Shown: positions 30,054 to 42,608 of the stretch, piece after piece
Position numbering within the stretch: the stretch's first letter is position 1
Layout: each line of letters opens with the position of its first letter
NCBI GenBank assembly: GCA_900291925.1
Contig: UWYS01000016.1
Coordinates: 186,001 to 250,000, forward strand
Source of the DNA: Thecaphora thlaspeos
Taxonomy: Eukaryota; Basidiomycota; Ustilaginomycetes; Urocystidales; Glomosporiaceae
Length of the DNA stretch: 64,000 bases
Direction of reading: 5' to 3'
The notes under the pieces: generated by a model
Database searches by the model: none
What the model was told of the DNA's origin: nothing
What the model saw: the letters and a program-made list of their open reading frames with translations, nothing else
Position numbers and translations under genes: made by a program

Positions 30054-33000
30054 TCATGCTTCAGAGGCAGACGGAGGCGGCATCGGCGAATCGCTCCCGC
30101 CCGTCGGCGTCGACGCAGTCACCGTCGCTGCTACCTCCACCGCTGCTGCCGCCACTGTCGCCGCCTCCGTCTCATCGCCTCCCAATAGATCCATGAATGC
30201 CGTCAACCTTGCCCTGTTGCCCCCGGCCTTTTTCGTGAGGTAGTCCTTCAACCCCGTCTTGAGCTCCGGCTGTCGACCCACCACCTCCCTCAGCTGCTCC
30301 TTGGGCAGCTGGATCAGCGCGCCGAAGCTAGAGGGCGCCGTCAGCTTGGCGCAAATGATGAAGCCGTCCCACAGCGGAGGGTTCTGCCAGATCTTCTTGG
30401 TGATCAGGCGCGAGAGCAGGTTCTTGCTCACGTAGCCGCTGAGCGACTTATACGTCGAGACGGTGAGGATCACCTGCGCGAGAGGGAGAAGGCGAGGAAG
30501 GCAGAGCGTTCAGGGTGGAGCTGTTCAGTATCCTGCCTGCCTCGTCGAGCTTTGCGACTTCGTAACAGAGAAAGACGCGAAACACTCACTGTCCGCATAA
30601 AGATGACCGGCAAGGTAGGCTCCTCCAAGATCTGGTTGAGGACGGCGCCGAGCACCTCGCTGCGGAAGACGTCGGTCATGGAAAAGCAGATCTGGATCGC
30701 GGCGCCGGTGTTCTTGAGGCCAATTTCCTTCTCCGACCGATGCAGCAGCCCCATGAGCTCGACGGGCGTCAGCAGCTCTGTCTGCCGCACGCGCGGCAGG
30801 TTGGTCGAGACGCTGCCGAACCCTTGCGGCGGCGTAGTGACAATCGACTGGAAGACCGACTTGACCAGCGCGCGGTCCTCGGGCACTCGGCTCGAGAGGA
30901 TCGTGACGACCTTTGGCAGCTTCTTCATAATCTCGTTCTGTTTCGGCGTCCGGAGATTGAGGAAGAAGGAATAAGGCAGTCGACGGGTCAGCCACCCACT
31001 GGTGCACTGCAGCAACGCAACGGAGGCCCATCGAGACGACGACATTAACTTACCTTGTCCAGATCCGGCATGATAGGGACCAGGAAGCGCGGGTCGACCT
31101 CTCGCTCGTCCACCAGATTCTTGACCAACGAGACCAACGCTGGCGTCCGGCTCTTGTCAGTTAGGATCTTGAAGATGCACAGCGCGAGCGAGTCGGCGCC
31201 CGTCGGGAAGTTGCGCAGCAGCGTCAGCAGACGCGCGTTGTTGGGGCCGAGCGCCCGGATCAGGTTGACAATGTGCTTCTGGACGGCCGCCTGGATGAAC
31301 GCCGGCATCTTGGGGTAGGCGGCAAAGATCTCGTCGAGCATGTCGGGCACCTTTGTACACAGTGAAAATGGAAGCTCGACAAGGCGTAGCACGTCGTCGC
31401 CATCCTCGGGGTACGCTGGCGCCACGGTATCCACGTCGGCCTCTGTTGCAGCTGCTTCGCCATCGACCACTCCCTCCTCTTTCTCAGCCGCCGCCGCCGT
31501 TGCCGCCGGCTTCGAATCCTCAGACTGTTGCGTATCGTCTGCCGCTGGCGCTGCTGGAGGAGATGGCGGTGGTGGGGGCGCCGCCTTCAGCAAATTTAGC
31601 GAGTCCCGGGCGAATGCGAGGACGGCGGCCTCGAGCGCGATGCTTTGGCCGGAGCTTTGCTTGGCCGAGATAATGGCGCGCGCCCGCATCGTCTTGTCGC
31701 GCGACCGCGTCATCTGGAGCAGCCGGTCGCCCGCCTCTTTGCGTATCGGCGGCCGCGTCAGCCAAATGTCCTGCAGCGTCGACATGCCGGTCGCCATCCG
31801 GTTCTTGTCCCGGCATAGCTTAGCCACCTTGTCGATCACCGAGGGCGGGAGCTGTGGCAAGTCAGACAGGAAGGCGGTCAGCGACCGGTCCTTGCCGTCG
31901 GTCTGCGGGACCCAAACGTCCATAATCCGTTCGAGCCAGCGCGCGAACTGCTCCGGCTGGCCGTTGCGCCGCCGTATCCGGTCGCAGTGCCACTCTTCGG
32001 CCAGCCAGGTGACGGCAAATGCGACTCGGTTGGTAAAGTCACCGTGGACGAACTCTAGCATCAAAGTGCGGATGGCATCTGCGTGCGACGAGAGCGTCTT
32101 GCCGGCGCGGTCGACCTGGCGTCCCCCTGCGTCGATTGCCTCCTTCCCTTCCTCTTCCGTTTCGCCTTCTCTCGTTGTCGGGGCGGGTGCCGTCTGCTCG
32201 GCCAGGCCACGCGTCGCGAGCCGCATCATCAGTGTGGCCCACAGGGCGTTCTGCATCTCGGCGCCACGGACGTCTCCTTGCTGCTGCTGGTCCGCCGCTG
32301 CCGCCGCCACCGCCACCGCTACAGCGGCATCGCTCGCTGCCGACGAGGCCTCGAAGCCGACGTCGCGAATCTTGGTGACGGCGTCCTTGATCAGCAGGTC
32401 CGACTCCTGCGCGCTGAGGTACTCGGGTGGCGCGAGGACAAAGTTGTCGAGCGCGAGCATCGCCATGTCGTCGTCTTCGTCGTCGTCGTCGCCCTGCCCG
32501 TCCCGTCTCCGCGCGTCCAGCGATCGCAACGGCGTGATGATGCCCGCCAGCTCCTCGTCCTCGCCGACGTCCATCTTGAGCGGGTCCTGCACGGCCGCCT
32601 CTTCCTCGTCGCCGTCGTCTTGCTCCACGTCCTGCACTGTGCCATCCGCCGGAGCATCTGTCTCGGTCTTGAGCCGTGCCGGCTGTGTCGGCGCGAACAG
32701 ATGCGATGACTGCGGCGGTGGAGGTGGCAGTGCTCCTGGTGGCAGCGGTGGCTGCCGCTGCAGAAACTGTGGCGGGGGGCCGGGGGGCGGACCTGGCCCG
32801 GCGTTGGCGGCTGCGGATGCGCCCGGCCCCAGGCTGTCCCGAATCCTCGCGATAGCCGCCTGCAGGTCGACGTCGGTCAGGGCCTGCAGGTTGGCAATTA
32901 TGAGCTCGATGACGAGCGGAACGCCGAGCGTTGTGACGTCGAACGACGCCAGGGGATTGGCCAACGCACTACCGTTGCTGCGGATCGATGCGCTGCGGAA

Positions 33001-34227
33001 CGCCTCGGCTTCGCCCATCGCCTGGGCGCTGGGCGGCTGGAACGCGACGCTGCCGTTTGCGTTGGTATTCACGTTTGCAGCGGCGGCCGCCGCCTCGGTC
33101 TTGACCCGTTTCGGCTGGCTGAGCTCTTCTGCGATCGTGTCGCGCTTCCTCTTAGCCTCGGCCTCCTTGCGCTCGACGTAGTCCCTGGCGGCATCCTCCA
33201 TGCGCTTCTTCTGCGTGTGGAGTGCCTTTTGGAGCGCGGCCGAGTGGTTGCCGGCGAGGTTGTTGCGGAGGAAGTGAAAGTAGAGGATGCGGACCGTCTT
33301 TTCGACGTTGCGGACCTGGGTGTGGGAGAGCGATGCCATCGCCGCGGGCGTCCAGCTGGCCAGCGCTTCGAGAATGATGTTGGCGAGCTGCAGGCGCGAC
33401 TTGGCGAGGGCGGCCATGACGTTGAGCGTGGCCATGACGAGGTCGGGCGCCGAGCTGGTAAAGACCAAGGTGACGACCTGCTTGAGCAGGCGGTTGCCCT
33501 CCTGCTCGAGCTGGGCGGCGTTGATCAGCGGGTGGCCCGACGGCACGAGTGAGAGGTTGACGTCGCCCTTGGTGCCCTGCGGTGCCCTCAGGTCGCTGGC
33601 CCCGCGGCTCTGCACCTGGATGATGCGCTGACAGCACTTGATGGCGGCGAGGCGTGTCCCGGAGCTGCCCGAGTCAAAGAGGCGGACGACGTGGGCCCTG
33701 ACGGCCTCTGTCGAGCTCCAGAGGGCCTGCTTGGAGCGGTCCTGGCAGGCTATCCGGAAGAGGGACGGGTAGACGCTGGCAAAGCACTGGACGGCAATCT
33801 TGGAGAGCTTCTTGTCGCCCTCGCGGAGCAGCACGAGCAACGCATCGGGGGCGTGGATTGATACTGTATGTGGTCGGTCAGGGAAAAGGAAGAGCAAGGA
33901 CGAGCTTCAGCGTCAGCGTGCCACTGCACTTTGAGCTTCAACAAGAGCAACGAGGCCGCGAGTCGACGTACGGGAATGCTTGGCCTCTGGCGAGAGGATG
34001 GGTCGGCAGAAGGTGAGGTCGATGACGTCGCCGATCCAGGCCTTGAGCGAAGGTCCTGCGCGGGACAGGAGGCCGATGAGGCTGGGTAGGAGGATGGGGA
34101 CGTTGCCCGGCTGCGATTTGAGAAGGGCGTAGAGGTCAGAGAGCGCCTTTGATTCATCGCTTGGGTTCCGGGCCGAGAGCGCGGCGCTAAGGAGGCCTAG
34201 GGCGTCGGGTGACGAAGAGCTGGCCAT
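30054..34227 (-). CDS. PTA1: Symplekin/PTA1, scaffold of the mRNA 3'-end cleavage and polyadenylation complex
   Basis: Four exons, 34227-33972, 33863-31054, 30937-30590 and 30473-30054, about 1277 aa. The N-terminal HEAT-repeat part is recognisable from KLSKIAVQCFASVYPSLFR and AAIKCCQRIIQVQSRG through the ATLNVMAALAKSRLQLA helices. In yeast Pta1 this part holds the Ssu72 phosphatase. A charged Pro/Asp/Glu-rich linker (about residues 330-480) follows. The symplekin C-terminal domain is recognisable by LPKVVTILSSRVPED, RVRQTELLTPVELMGLLHRS and IFMRTVILTVSTYKSLSGYV, the last rebuilt across an intron. The protein bridges cleavage factors in nuclear pre-mRNA 3' processing. Every junction preserves phase with GT and AG ends. 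The 613-codon antisense frame is a shadow. It is divergent from the V-ATPase gene. Confidence 0.94.
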
Positions 34228-35184
34228 GGCGCGCGGTTGCTAGGCTTGGGGAGGATAAGGCGAGAGGAGCCGCACGACGAAGGGCGGAAGCAGGCCGAAA
34301 GGGCGGAAGCAGGCCGATGTCTGGCTAGCGGATCCTTGCCGATGCTGGGTCCTGATGCGATCTAACAGCCAAGCTGGCGGCGGCCGAGAGGTGCGGGCAG
34401 ATGGACGTCGAGCCGGAGCGGGAGTGAAGGAGGCGGGTCGAAGCTCTGAGCTCAGGCTGGTGCGCCACGCTTCCCGCTGCCGGTCGGGGCGTTGATCGTG
34501 TGCTTGAGGCTGATTCTAGGCGGAAGACGTCGGACGAGGGCCGAGCTGGTGGCAGGGCGGAGCAAGACCAGGGCGGGACGACCTCTCGTCGATGGCGCTC
34601 GGTCGATGGAGAGAGAAGGATGGTGTATATCAGCCCCTGGGAGGTGGGGTGCCCTAGGAGGTCTCACGAGGGAGGAGGGCGAGGAAGGGGAGGGGACGGA
34701 GACGAAGGAGGAAGACATGGAGGAGCGGAGGGCACGCGAGCGAGGCGCGAAAGAAGGCTGACGTCGGCGAAGCTCTTTTGCCTGCCGGACGGCGGCAGCA
34801 CACAAAGAGGCGCTCCACCGGCCGCCAGCGGAAAAAAAGCGGGTCCAACGAGGGTGGAATTGAATGCGCCTCCCTTTGACCTGTGGCCTCTGCGCCCGCG
34901 CCCCCGGGCGTCGTGCGATCACTCCACAAGCAGCCGCGCACGGCTCCCCTCGTTTCTCGCCAAAGCCAGGCACCCAAGCAGGCACACAGGGGCCCCCCTC
35001 CCTCCCGGCGCCTTTCCATCATCACCATCCATCACCATCCATCCCACTTTCCACCTCCACCACGCCCCACCGCTCGCAGCACACCGTCAATCCTTCCGTC
35101 CCTCTCCAGCTTTTCAACGACAGCACATCGCTCCAACTCAACGCCCTTCCGTCACTCCTACACCCCAGCTAGCTCAACGCAACC
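34228..35184. promoter_or_regulatory. Divergent promoter between PTA1 and VMA10
   Basis: This 957-bp non-coding stretch lies between two divergent starts. The PTA1 side is G/A-rich (34230-34760). The VMA10 side is strongly C/T-rich with CCATCATCACCATCCATC tracts (35020-35050), a typical fungal transcription start leader. No TATA box is evident. Confidence 0.5.
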
Positions 35185-35977
35185 ATGGTGCATGGCGTCG
35201 TCCCGGCCCAGATACGCTTCTGCATCACCCGAAGGAGGACCATCGACGACTAACAGAGTAGTCGCGATCACTCTTCTCCCACCTTCTGCTTATCGCTCCC
35301 TACAGGCCGCCCAGCAGTCACAAGGTATCCAGACACTTCTCGAGGCCGAAAAGGAGGCCGCCAAGATCGTACAGAAGGCTAGAACCTGTAGGCCCACCCC
35401 GCTTCGCCCCGCTGCAACCTCTTGTATGCCGAGCTTTTCTCATTTTGTCTCCTCTGCTGCCCTCTTCCTTGGCCTTGACCTTGATCGTGACCTGCATATC
35501 TTCCCTCTCAGACCGTACCCAAAAGCTGAAGGACGCCAGGAGCGAAGCTGCAAAGGACATCGACGACCTCAAGTCAAAGAAGGACACCGAGTTCCAGAAT
35601 TTCAAGAAGGAGGTGAGTGCGCAGAGGTCGGAGGTTGATGTCAACACTTTGTGCCACCTGTTGCTTGCAGGATTGAAACGGGGCCAACGTGTCATGTCAC
35701 AACAAGATGGCCTTCAGGGTGGACCGGCGAGCTAGCAAGGCTGACCCAACTCTCCCCATCCCCTCCGCGTCCTTGCCGCCTCTCCCTTCTCGGATCGACC
35801 GTACAGTACGAGGGGTCGCAGTCGAGCTCGCAGACGGCCGTCGACAAGGAAACAGAAGAAAAGATCAAGGAGCTCGAGTCGACCTACAAGGCGAATCAGG
35901 AGGCCGTCGTCAACAAGCTGCTCGACCGCATCGTCGATGTAAAGGCAGAGCTCCACCGGAACCTCCAGAAAGCCTAG
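35185..35977 (+). CDS. VMA10: Vacuolar H+-ATPase subunit G
   Basis: Exons 35185-35187 (ATG only), 35306-35387, 35512-35612 and 35807-35977 encode about 118 aa, close to yeast Vma10 (114 aa). The conserved start reads AAQQSQGIQTLLEAEKEAA, followed by KIVQKARTYRTQKLKDAR across the next intron. The C-terminal helix contains NKLLDRIVDVKAELHRNLQK. Subunit G pairs with subunit E as a coiled-coil peripheral stalk that holds the V1 head against the membrane sector. The first exon carries only the start codon. Its donor (GTGCAT) is weak, but the intron has a good ACTAAC branch site and pyrimidine tract before CTACAG. If that intron is retained, an in-frame ATG at 35192 would add 38 residues instead. 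Confidence 0.9.
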
Positions 35978-37274
35978 AGTGGCAGAGAGACGCTCGGTAG
36001 CACATCGCAGCACCCGGCGCCGCTCCGCTCGACAGAGAGGCAGTGTATACGGACGGCGCGCATAAGGATGCCCCTGTCTCATCGAGGGACTTGTCACGGC
36101 GCTTAGCACACAGCATGATGGCGTACAGCTTCGCCACCTTGTCCCCCGTCGCCAACACCGGTAGCCCCTGCTATGCTATCCGACCTCCCTGGCCGTCGAT
36201 GCTGCTGCTCGCTTCGATGGCCGACCGGTGGTAGTTGCTGCTGCGACGCCCTCTGTCCTTCTCGCTCCCTTCTCGCTCAGCCGCCGGGCGCATACACATA
36301 CACGTGTTGTCTCTCCTTGCTCTTCTGGACCCGATCTGGTATTATCGAACGATTCCTGACTCTTGAGGCACCGCACCGGCCTTTGCCGCTCATGGTGTGT
36401 GATTCGCAGCTGCTGGAGCATGTTGGGTCAAGCTGACCGCCTCCTGGCCGACTGGCGGCGGCTGTGTCTGTTGTTGACGAAGTGGCTCGCACTCACAGCG
36501 TCTGGCTCTGGCGATGTTGAGCTGTGTCGGGAAGCCATACAAAGAACGTCGTTGTAGGCTGGCGGCTGCCGTCGATGGTTGATCTGCGGAGTGGCAGAGC
36601 GAGAGGTTGGCGAGCGAAAGGGCACGGACTTGCTGACGGCAGAGTGAGAAACGCGCCGCCGGAACGCGTGCGCCTTGGGCCCTGCAGCTGGCAGGCAGGC
36701 AGCAGGCGGCCACACGCACGGGCGCAGTTGGCGCTCGCCTCAATCTTCTTCCCTTGACCCTTTCATCCTTTCATCCTTTCGCCCTTTTACCCTTCCATCC
36801 TTCATCCTTCACATCGACTCTCTCCTCTTTTCTGCCCGACAACAGCTGCAGCAGAACAGGCCCCGCCGTCCGCGCCATCGATCGCGACTCACGAACAGCG
36901 ACTACCGCAGCGTCCACCTTGGTCACCGGCATCGCTCGACACTCCCGCATTGGAACTGGGTGTGACTCCAGTTCTCTCGCCTGGCGTGCCGCGTCGATCC
37001 CCGTTCATCCGACCTCGGGCGCTGTTTGCCCTCGGCGTCGATGGGGCCGCTACAGACTGCACAACATCATCGCATCCCGTCTGGTCGACCTTTCTGTCTC
37101 GCTCGTCGCTCGAATTGTTGAGAGGACGCCGAGGGCACGCGCCACCGCCTCACCCTCCTGGCGCACAAATCCGCGCCTTCCATCTCGACAGCGCGACAGA
37201 ATCAGCCGCAGCACGAATAGAGCCAGCGAAGAACACTACCTAAACTCATCAGCTACAGCGTCGATCTGCAGGAC
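35978..37274. other. Gene-free stretch between VMA10 and KAR9
   Basis: This 1.3-kb stretch lies between two plus-strand genes and holds the VMA10 3' flank and the KAR9 promoter. Repeated TCATCCTT units at 36758-36810 form a pyrimidine-rich leader. No coding frame is convincing. Confidence 0.45.
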
Positions 37275-40200
37275 ATGATCAACGAGACCAATGGTACTTC
37301 CGCTGCCGCTCAGGCCGGTTCCCGGGCGCCTCAAGCTCAGGCCGCCTCTCAGGGGGCCCACAAGCGTTCCAGCAGCATTCTCAGTTCCGGCAGTGTGCTC
37401 TCGTAAGTCTCGTGCAATTGTCCGGACTGTAAAGGCAACTGAGCCAGATATCTCATGCTGACGCACGCCCAGCGAACGCCGATCATCACCGCTCTGCCCT
37501 TCATCCCCCTACTCCTCGTCCTTAATGCTTTGAACCCCCACAACCAAAGCATCCCCTCTCGCTCGTCCTCGGTAGCGCTCAACACCAGCCATCCTGTCCC
37601 CGCCCGATCTTCTTCGATCGCGGCGGCCGTGAGGCCCGGACTGCCCCGCTCGGCGTCAGACCTAGCAGACAACATCGCCGCCCTAACACTCGCAGACGAA
37701 AGCAGCACCGCGGAAGCGGACAAGAGCGGCAGCAGGAGGTTGCTGGTCAGCCGGGCTTCACTCTCGCCCGGGCGGCAGGATGACGGCGGCAAGACGCCCC
37801 TCGCGCCGAATTCTGCCTGGACATCGCTCCGCCCCGAGTCTCCCAGAATGCTGACGCCCAGTATAGGCGGAGGCGGGTCCACCTTTGGCGCAGACGACAG
37901 GGAGGAGGCAAGGCTGACCGAGACGGCCGAGGAGATCAACGATGCCCAGCAGGCCATTGAAGACGTCCGTCGCCACATCTTTGTCGTCCAGGAGAAGAGG
38001 CACTCTGGTCGCTTCGCTTCCAGCGGCGGAGACCCCGGGTCATCGCCACCGGACACAAGGCAAACGCCGGCGCTGAACGACGGGCGGGCCGATGACCTGC
38101 CCGCCGGTGAGCTCGACATGGCGCTCATGCAGCTCGACGAGAAGCTCGAGGGCGTCTCACGGTCGATGCAGCAGCTCGAGGTCCGGATCGGCGAGGTCTG
38201 CTCGGGGCTCGAGGAGCATGACGATCCGGACTCGTCAATTGTCGACAAGGAGATGCTCGACTGGAACAGGCGGCAGCGGCGAGGGAGCATCGCCAGCATC
38301 GGCAGCCTGACGTCGTTCGACGAGCTGATGCTGCCGTCGTTCGCCCCGGCCCTCGGGCCCAGGACGCTCCGGTCACGCTACGACGATCTAGTGGCCGACT
38401 GGGCCAAGGCGCAACATGAGGCCGACGCGCTCAAAAAGGAGCTCAACGACGACAAGTACATTGTCGTCTTCCGCTCGGTTTCGGAGCAGGCTCGCAGCAT
38501 GATGGACAGCCTCGACAAGGCCATCACCTATTGCCAGACGTTCGTCTCGAACTTCAACCGCGACTACCAGGCCGGGCTGATGCTGACCGCATCCTCTTTG
38601 GCGGCGGCCAAGGCGGCGGCAGATGACGAGGCCGACGACAGCGCAGGCGGATCGCGCGTCCTGACCGCCAGGCTGGCCGAGCTGCTCGACGTCAAGAAGG
38701 CCTTCACTGTCAAGAAGTCGTACTACACGCCAGCCTGCGACCAAGTGTTCCAAGTGCTCGAGCGCGGCACAAAGGAGCGCGGGGCGTCGAACGGCACCAT
38801 CATCCGGAAGCTGGCCGACCTCAAGTCGCGCTGGAGGCAGATGCGCGAGCGTGTTCATCGGACCGAGAAGAACTTGAAGCGGATCGAAGCCATCCTGCAG
38901 CGGCTCCAAGCTGACTTCGAGGACCCGGGCGTGGGTGCCCAGGCCGGTATTGCCTTCCCCGTCTCGGCCAGCATGCCCGCCCTCCCGCCGGCCGCGCTCG
39001 GGGTGAGGCAGCTGCAGCAGACCGCGCTGGGCCAGGGCAGCCCCAGCCGGCCGGCGCTGACGCCGAAGAGCGCGCTGCGGACCTCGGCGCTTGGCTCGCG
39101 CGTCACTAGCGGGCCGGGCCGGCTGTCGAGCAACTCGTCGCTAAACTCAAGCCTCTCCAGTGGCGGCGGCACACCACCGGCGCCGCCGCCGAAGAGCAGG
39201 CTGCGCAGGATCTCGGCCACCGCGGAAGCGTTGGGCTTGCAGAGCTCGCCGTTGTCGACGCCGCCGCGCGGACCCGGTAAGCGGTTCGACTCGCCGAGGT
39301 CCCTGCGTCCGCAGCGCTCGCAGAACTTTGCCTCGGCGCTGTCCGCCGCCAAGGAGAACGCGGCCAAGCACAATCGGTCCAGCTCGGCCGCCTTCCATGA
39401 TTGTCTGCCTCCCAACAGCAGCAGCTGGGCCAAGGCCCAAATCGGCGGTTCGCCACCGGATACGCGGCGACCCCTGCCCGCAGTCGGCAGGCCGAGCGCG
39501 CTCTGGAACCGCGGACAGGGTGATGGCGGCTTCGCTGCCGAGGCGACGGCGGCGGGGGCCACTTACGGTACGCCTGCGCGAGCGCCGCCATCGAGCTACC
39601 GGTCGAGCTGGCTCGGCGTCGAGGCGGGGCCTGGGACGCCGCAGCGCTCCAAGACGCCGCAGCCGCAGCCTTCGTGGACGCGAGCCTCGGGCCAGGATGT
39701 CAACGCGCCGCCGCTGCCCACCGGGCCGGCTCGGCCCTCGTCTCGAGCTGGTGTCACCGGCCAGCAGGCGAACCGGTCCCTACGTGATCCGGACGCCGAA
39801 GAAGGCGGCGAGAGCATGGAGTGGATCAACAGCACCGACAGTCCGTTGTCGTCAGCTCGGCAGCGTGAAGCGACAGGCGATCGGCCCGGCTCTGCCCTGG
39901 GCGGGTCCTATTACCGACCGCCCTCTGCGCTCGGCACGGTCGGCGACGTCAAGGCGCGGCGACGCGAATCGATGATCCCGCGGCTGGCTGTCAACTCCGA
40001 CTTCCACGCCGCTGACGCTGCCGGCGCGACGTCCTCGCCTTCGCGGCCAGGCTCGTCGATGTCACAGGCCTCGAATGGCACATTTACCAGCAGCGGCAAC
40101 GTCAAGGCGGCACTGACGCCCCCGCGGTACCGATCGGGCGTTGGGGCCTCGAGGATGTCGATGCAGACGCCAGAGCCTACCATCATGGCGCGAGCACAGC

Positions 40201-41133
40201 GGTTGAGCATGTACGCCCGCGCGCCGTCGACCGGCGTAGCAGGGATGGGGATGGCTGCCGTGACGCCCGGTACGCCAGCGAGCAAGCGTTCGAGCCGACC
40301 GCCTATCACGCGTGTCAACCCTGCGCTGCTCGCGGGGACGCGGAACGGCTCCGGCGCCGGTGCAGCGGGAGCAGGCGGGCGGACGACGCCGCTCTCTGCG
40401 GCGGCTCTCGCGTCCCTGCCCAACGCCGATCCCTCTTCGCTTCCCTCGTCGACGAACAAGCGATCGAGCGTCATCAACTTCCGCAACTCGCGCGGCCTGA
40501 GCGGCGCTTCGGTTGCCGCCGGCGGTGCCGGAGACTTCGGCGCCGGAGGAGGGAGGACGACGCCGACGTTTAGCGACAACGGTTCGATTGGCGGACTGTC
40601 CAACGCAACCTGGATGGGCGTCGGGGGTCAGAGGCTAGGAAGCGGGTCAATGTCCGGGTCAGGGTTCGGTGGAGAGGTGGGAAGGGGCATGAGGATAGAG
40701 ATGTACAAGCCCAACCCGAACGATACGCTCGACGTCGAGGTGACGGCGATAGCCAACGGGCTGGGTGTCAGTCTCGAGAGGCTGGATCCGCCGTTGCCGA
40801 GAGGTGTCAGATTGGAGGAGGGTCCAGGCAAGGACAATAGGACGAGGTACGAGGTGGGCGGAAAGGAGGTCATATGTCGTCTCTTGGAATTGGTGAGTTG
40901 CCGCGTCCCAGTTCCCCCCCCCCCCCCCTCCCCCTCTTCGGGCCCTTTCTACGCATGGATGTGCTCGGTCTGACGACGAGTCTTGCTCAACTTTTGCATG
41001 CGCGGAACAGCATCGACCCGCCGGATCGGCAGGCGCTCGAGCGGGAACCAAGGCGAAGAAGATCCTCGTCAGGGTAGGCGGAGGGTGGCAGGACCTGGAA
41101 CAGTGGCTGCTCAATCGACTGAGCCAACAGTAG
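37275..41133 (+). CDS. KAR9: KAR9-family spindle-orientation protein with C-terminal GAR/GAS2-like domain
   Basis: Proposed exons 37275-37402, 37448-40892 and 41011-41133 give about 1231 aa. The KAR9 core lies roughly at residues 290-520, with LRSRYDDLVADWAKAQHEAD, KYIVVFRSVSEQARSMMDSL and helices around IIRKLADLKSRWRQMRERV. About 600 residues of Ser/Pro/Gly/Arg-rich linker follow. It contains one basic-flanked SxIP-type motif (SMIP, 39969-39980), the kind that binds EB1 at microtubule plus ends. The end (from about 1128) resembles a GAR/GAS2 microtubule-binding fold: KPNPNDTLDVEV, then ILVRVGGGWQDLEQWLLN in the last exon. In yeast Kar9 links Bim1/EB1 to myosin V to orient the spindle. The first intron (46 nt) is the least certain part. 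The nearby CAG acceptor at 37472 would break the frame. Confidence 0.85.
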
Positions 41134-41340
41134 CACGCCGTCGCGTGGAAAAGGACACACACTCTGTCCATGGCTGCCTGTATAGACCATTGCTGCGTGT
41201 ATAGAGTGACGGGCTATGTTCGATTCTAGAAAGGGCGGTACTGTACCTGTACCTACACCACCGTGCGACACGACACCATTCCAGAGAATCCTCCTGTCCG
41301 CCTCTCCGTGCGTCTTGCTACCCTTGCGTCCAGTGCTCGC

Positions 41341-42136
41341 CTAGAACGCCTCGCCAGTCTGCTGCAGCTTGACAGCCTTGATCTGCTTGTTAAAATCCTC
41401 GATGTCGATCTTATCGAACTTGCGCTGCCTCTTTTCGCCCTGGGGCCTGGGGAAGGCAATGTCGGGGAAGAGGCTCACACCTACGTATCTCCTCGTCTGT
41501 TTGTCGCTGGCAGGATGCGGCTTGGTAACTAGGTTGGCGGCGCTATACATTTTTTGCGCGAGCGGTTGGAGAAGCGTGCTGTCGTTGTTGAAGACAGAGG
41601 TGGGGAGGGTAGTGGTTGTGGGGACGGTGGGGTTCGGGTAGAAGAAGTGGACGTAGCCCGAAGAGGTGGCGAAGAGGGTGTGGTCCCGACCCATGCCGAC
41701 GTTGGGTCCGGCGTGCCAGGATGTTCCGCGTTGGCGGTAGATGATCTCGCCGGCTTGGACGTATTGGCCTGTTGGAGAGAGCGTACGGTAGATGGACAGT
41801 TAGTTGAGCTTCGTCGTTGCCCGTCCTCCCAAAGGCAAAAGCCAGGATCACATTGAGAGTGGCGGGGTACTCACCGGAATGCCTCTTTACACCCAGCCTC
41901 CTACCCGCCGAGTTACGGTTGTTCTTTGTCGATCCACCACCACGCTTGGTCGAGTTTCGGGTCTGCATGGAACCTCCGAAGGCAAAGGACGGTAGGACCG
42001 AGGACGAGGAAGATGTGGAAGGATAGATTGGAGAGGAGAGGAGGAGGGAAGAGGTCGAGGCGGTCGAGGCGGTCGAGGCGGGGCCTGCTGCCGCCGTGCG
42101 GAGCAGCTGAGGACGGAGGGTGGCGAAGAGTGACAT
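41341..42136 (-). CDS. MRP7: Mitochondrial ribosomal protein bL27m
   Basis: Two exons, 42136-41875 and 41768-41341, about 229 aa. Residues 1-55 are Ser/Ala/Thr/Arg-rich, a mitochondrial presequence. The bL27 core follows. It contains [15 protein letters not shown], then across the intron [20 protein letters not shown] and [17 protein letters not shown]. This is the bL27 signature near the peptidyl-transferase centre of the large subunit. A C-terminal extension of about 100 residues is usual for the fungal MRP7/MRPL27 proteins. The intron has a GTGAGT donor and a CAG acceptor and keeps phase 1. The upstream frame extends further, but the ATG at 42136 is the first sensible start. Confidence 0.94.
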
Positions 42137-42162
42137 GGTGACGGCGTCGTGGTGGTGATCAG

Positions 42163-42164
<2 letters not shown>

Positions 42165-42193
<29 letters not shown>
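42165..42193. repeat. GA dinucleotide microsatellite
   Basis: About 14 GA units lie in the 5' leader region of the bL27m gene, 29 bp before its start codon when read on the minus strand. Confidence 0.9.
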
Positions 42194-42195
<2 letters not shown>

Positions 42196-42577
42196 CAGGT
42201 GACGGCGACGACGACACGAGGTTCGAGGTCAGCTTTTCTTCCGGCCTCGCCCTCCCCTCGCCTTTCGGGCGGCAGTAAGGCGGGGTGTTTTCTCGTGCGA
42301 TAGCTTCAAGCCAGCAACGGCATGCGGATCGGGCGGGCACGGAGGAGCGGAGCGACGCTTTGAGAAGATCTCTCGAGTCAGCGCTGCTCGGCGCTGCTCG
42401 GCGTCAGAGGCGAGCGGGAAAAAAACTCACCGCCCACAGACGGCAGCGCCAGCGGCTCAGCTAACAGGCTGCCCTCCAGCCGTCATGCACCCTGATCGAT
42501 CAGACCTACCATCACCACCACCACCAACGCGCCACCGCCGTCCTACCCTACCCCGTACTCTTTCCCATCGTCCATTC

Positions 42578-42608
42578 GCACACGCACACGCACACGCACA
42601 CGCACACG
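42578..42608. repeat. CACACG hexanucleotide array
   Basis: Roughly five CACACG units are followed by a CT dinucleotide run, about 100-130 bp upstream of the TIM23 start codon. Confidence 0.85.

Noticed and set aside
31340..33181. A 613-codon plus-strand open frame
   Set aside because: It is the antisense shadow of symplekin, Ser-rich and without domain motifs, while the minus strand carries the conserved protein.
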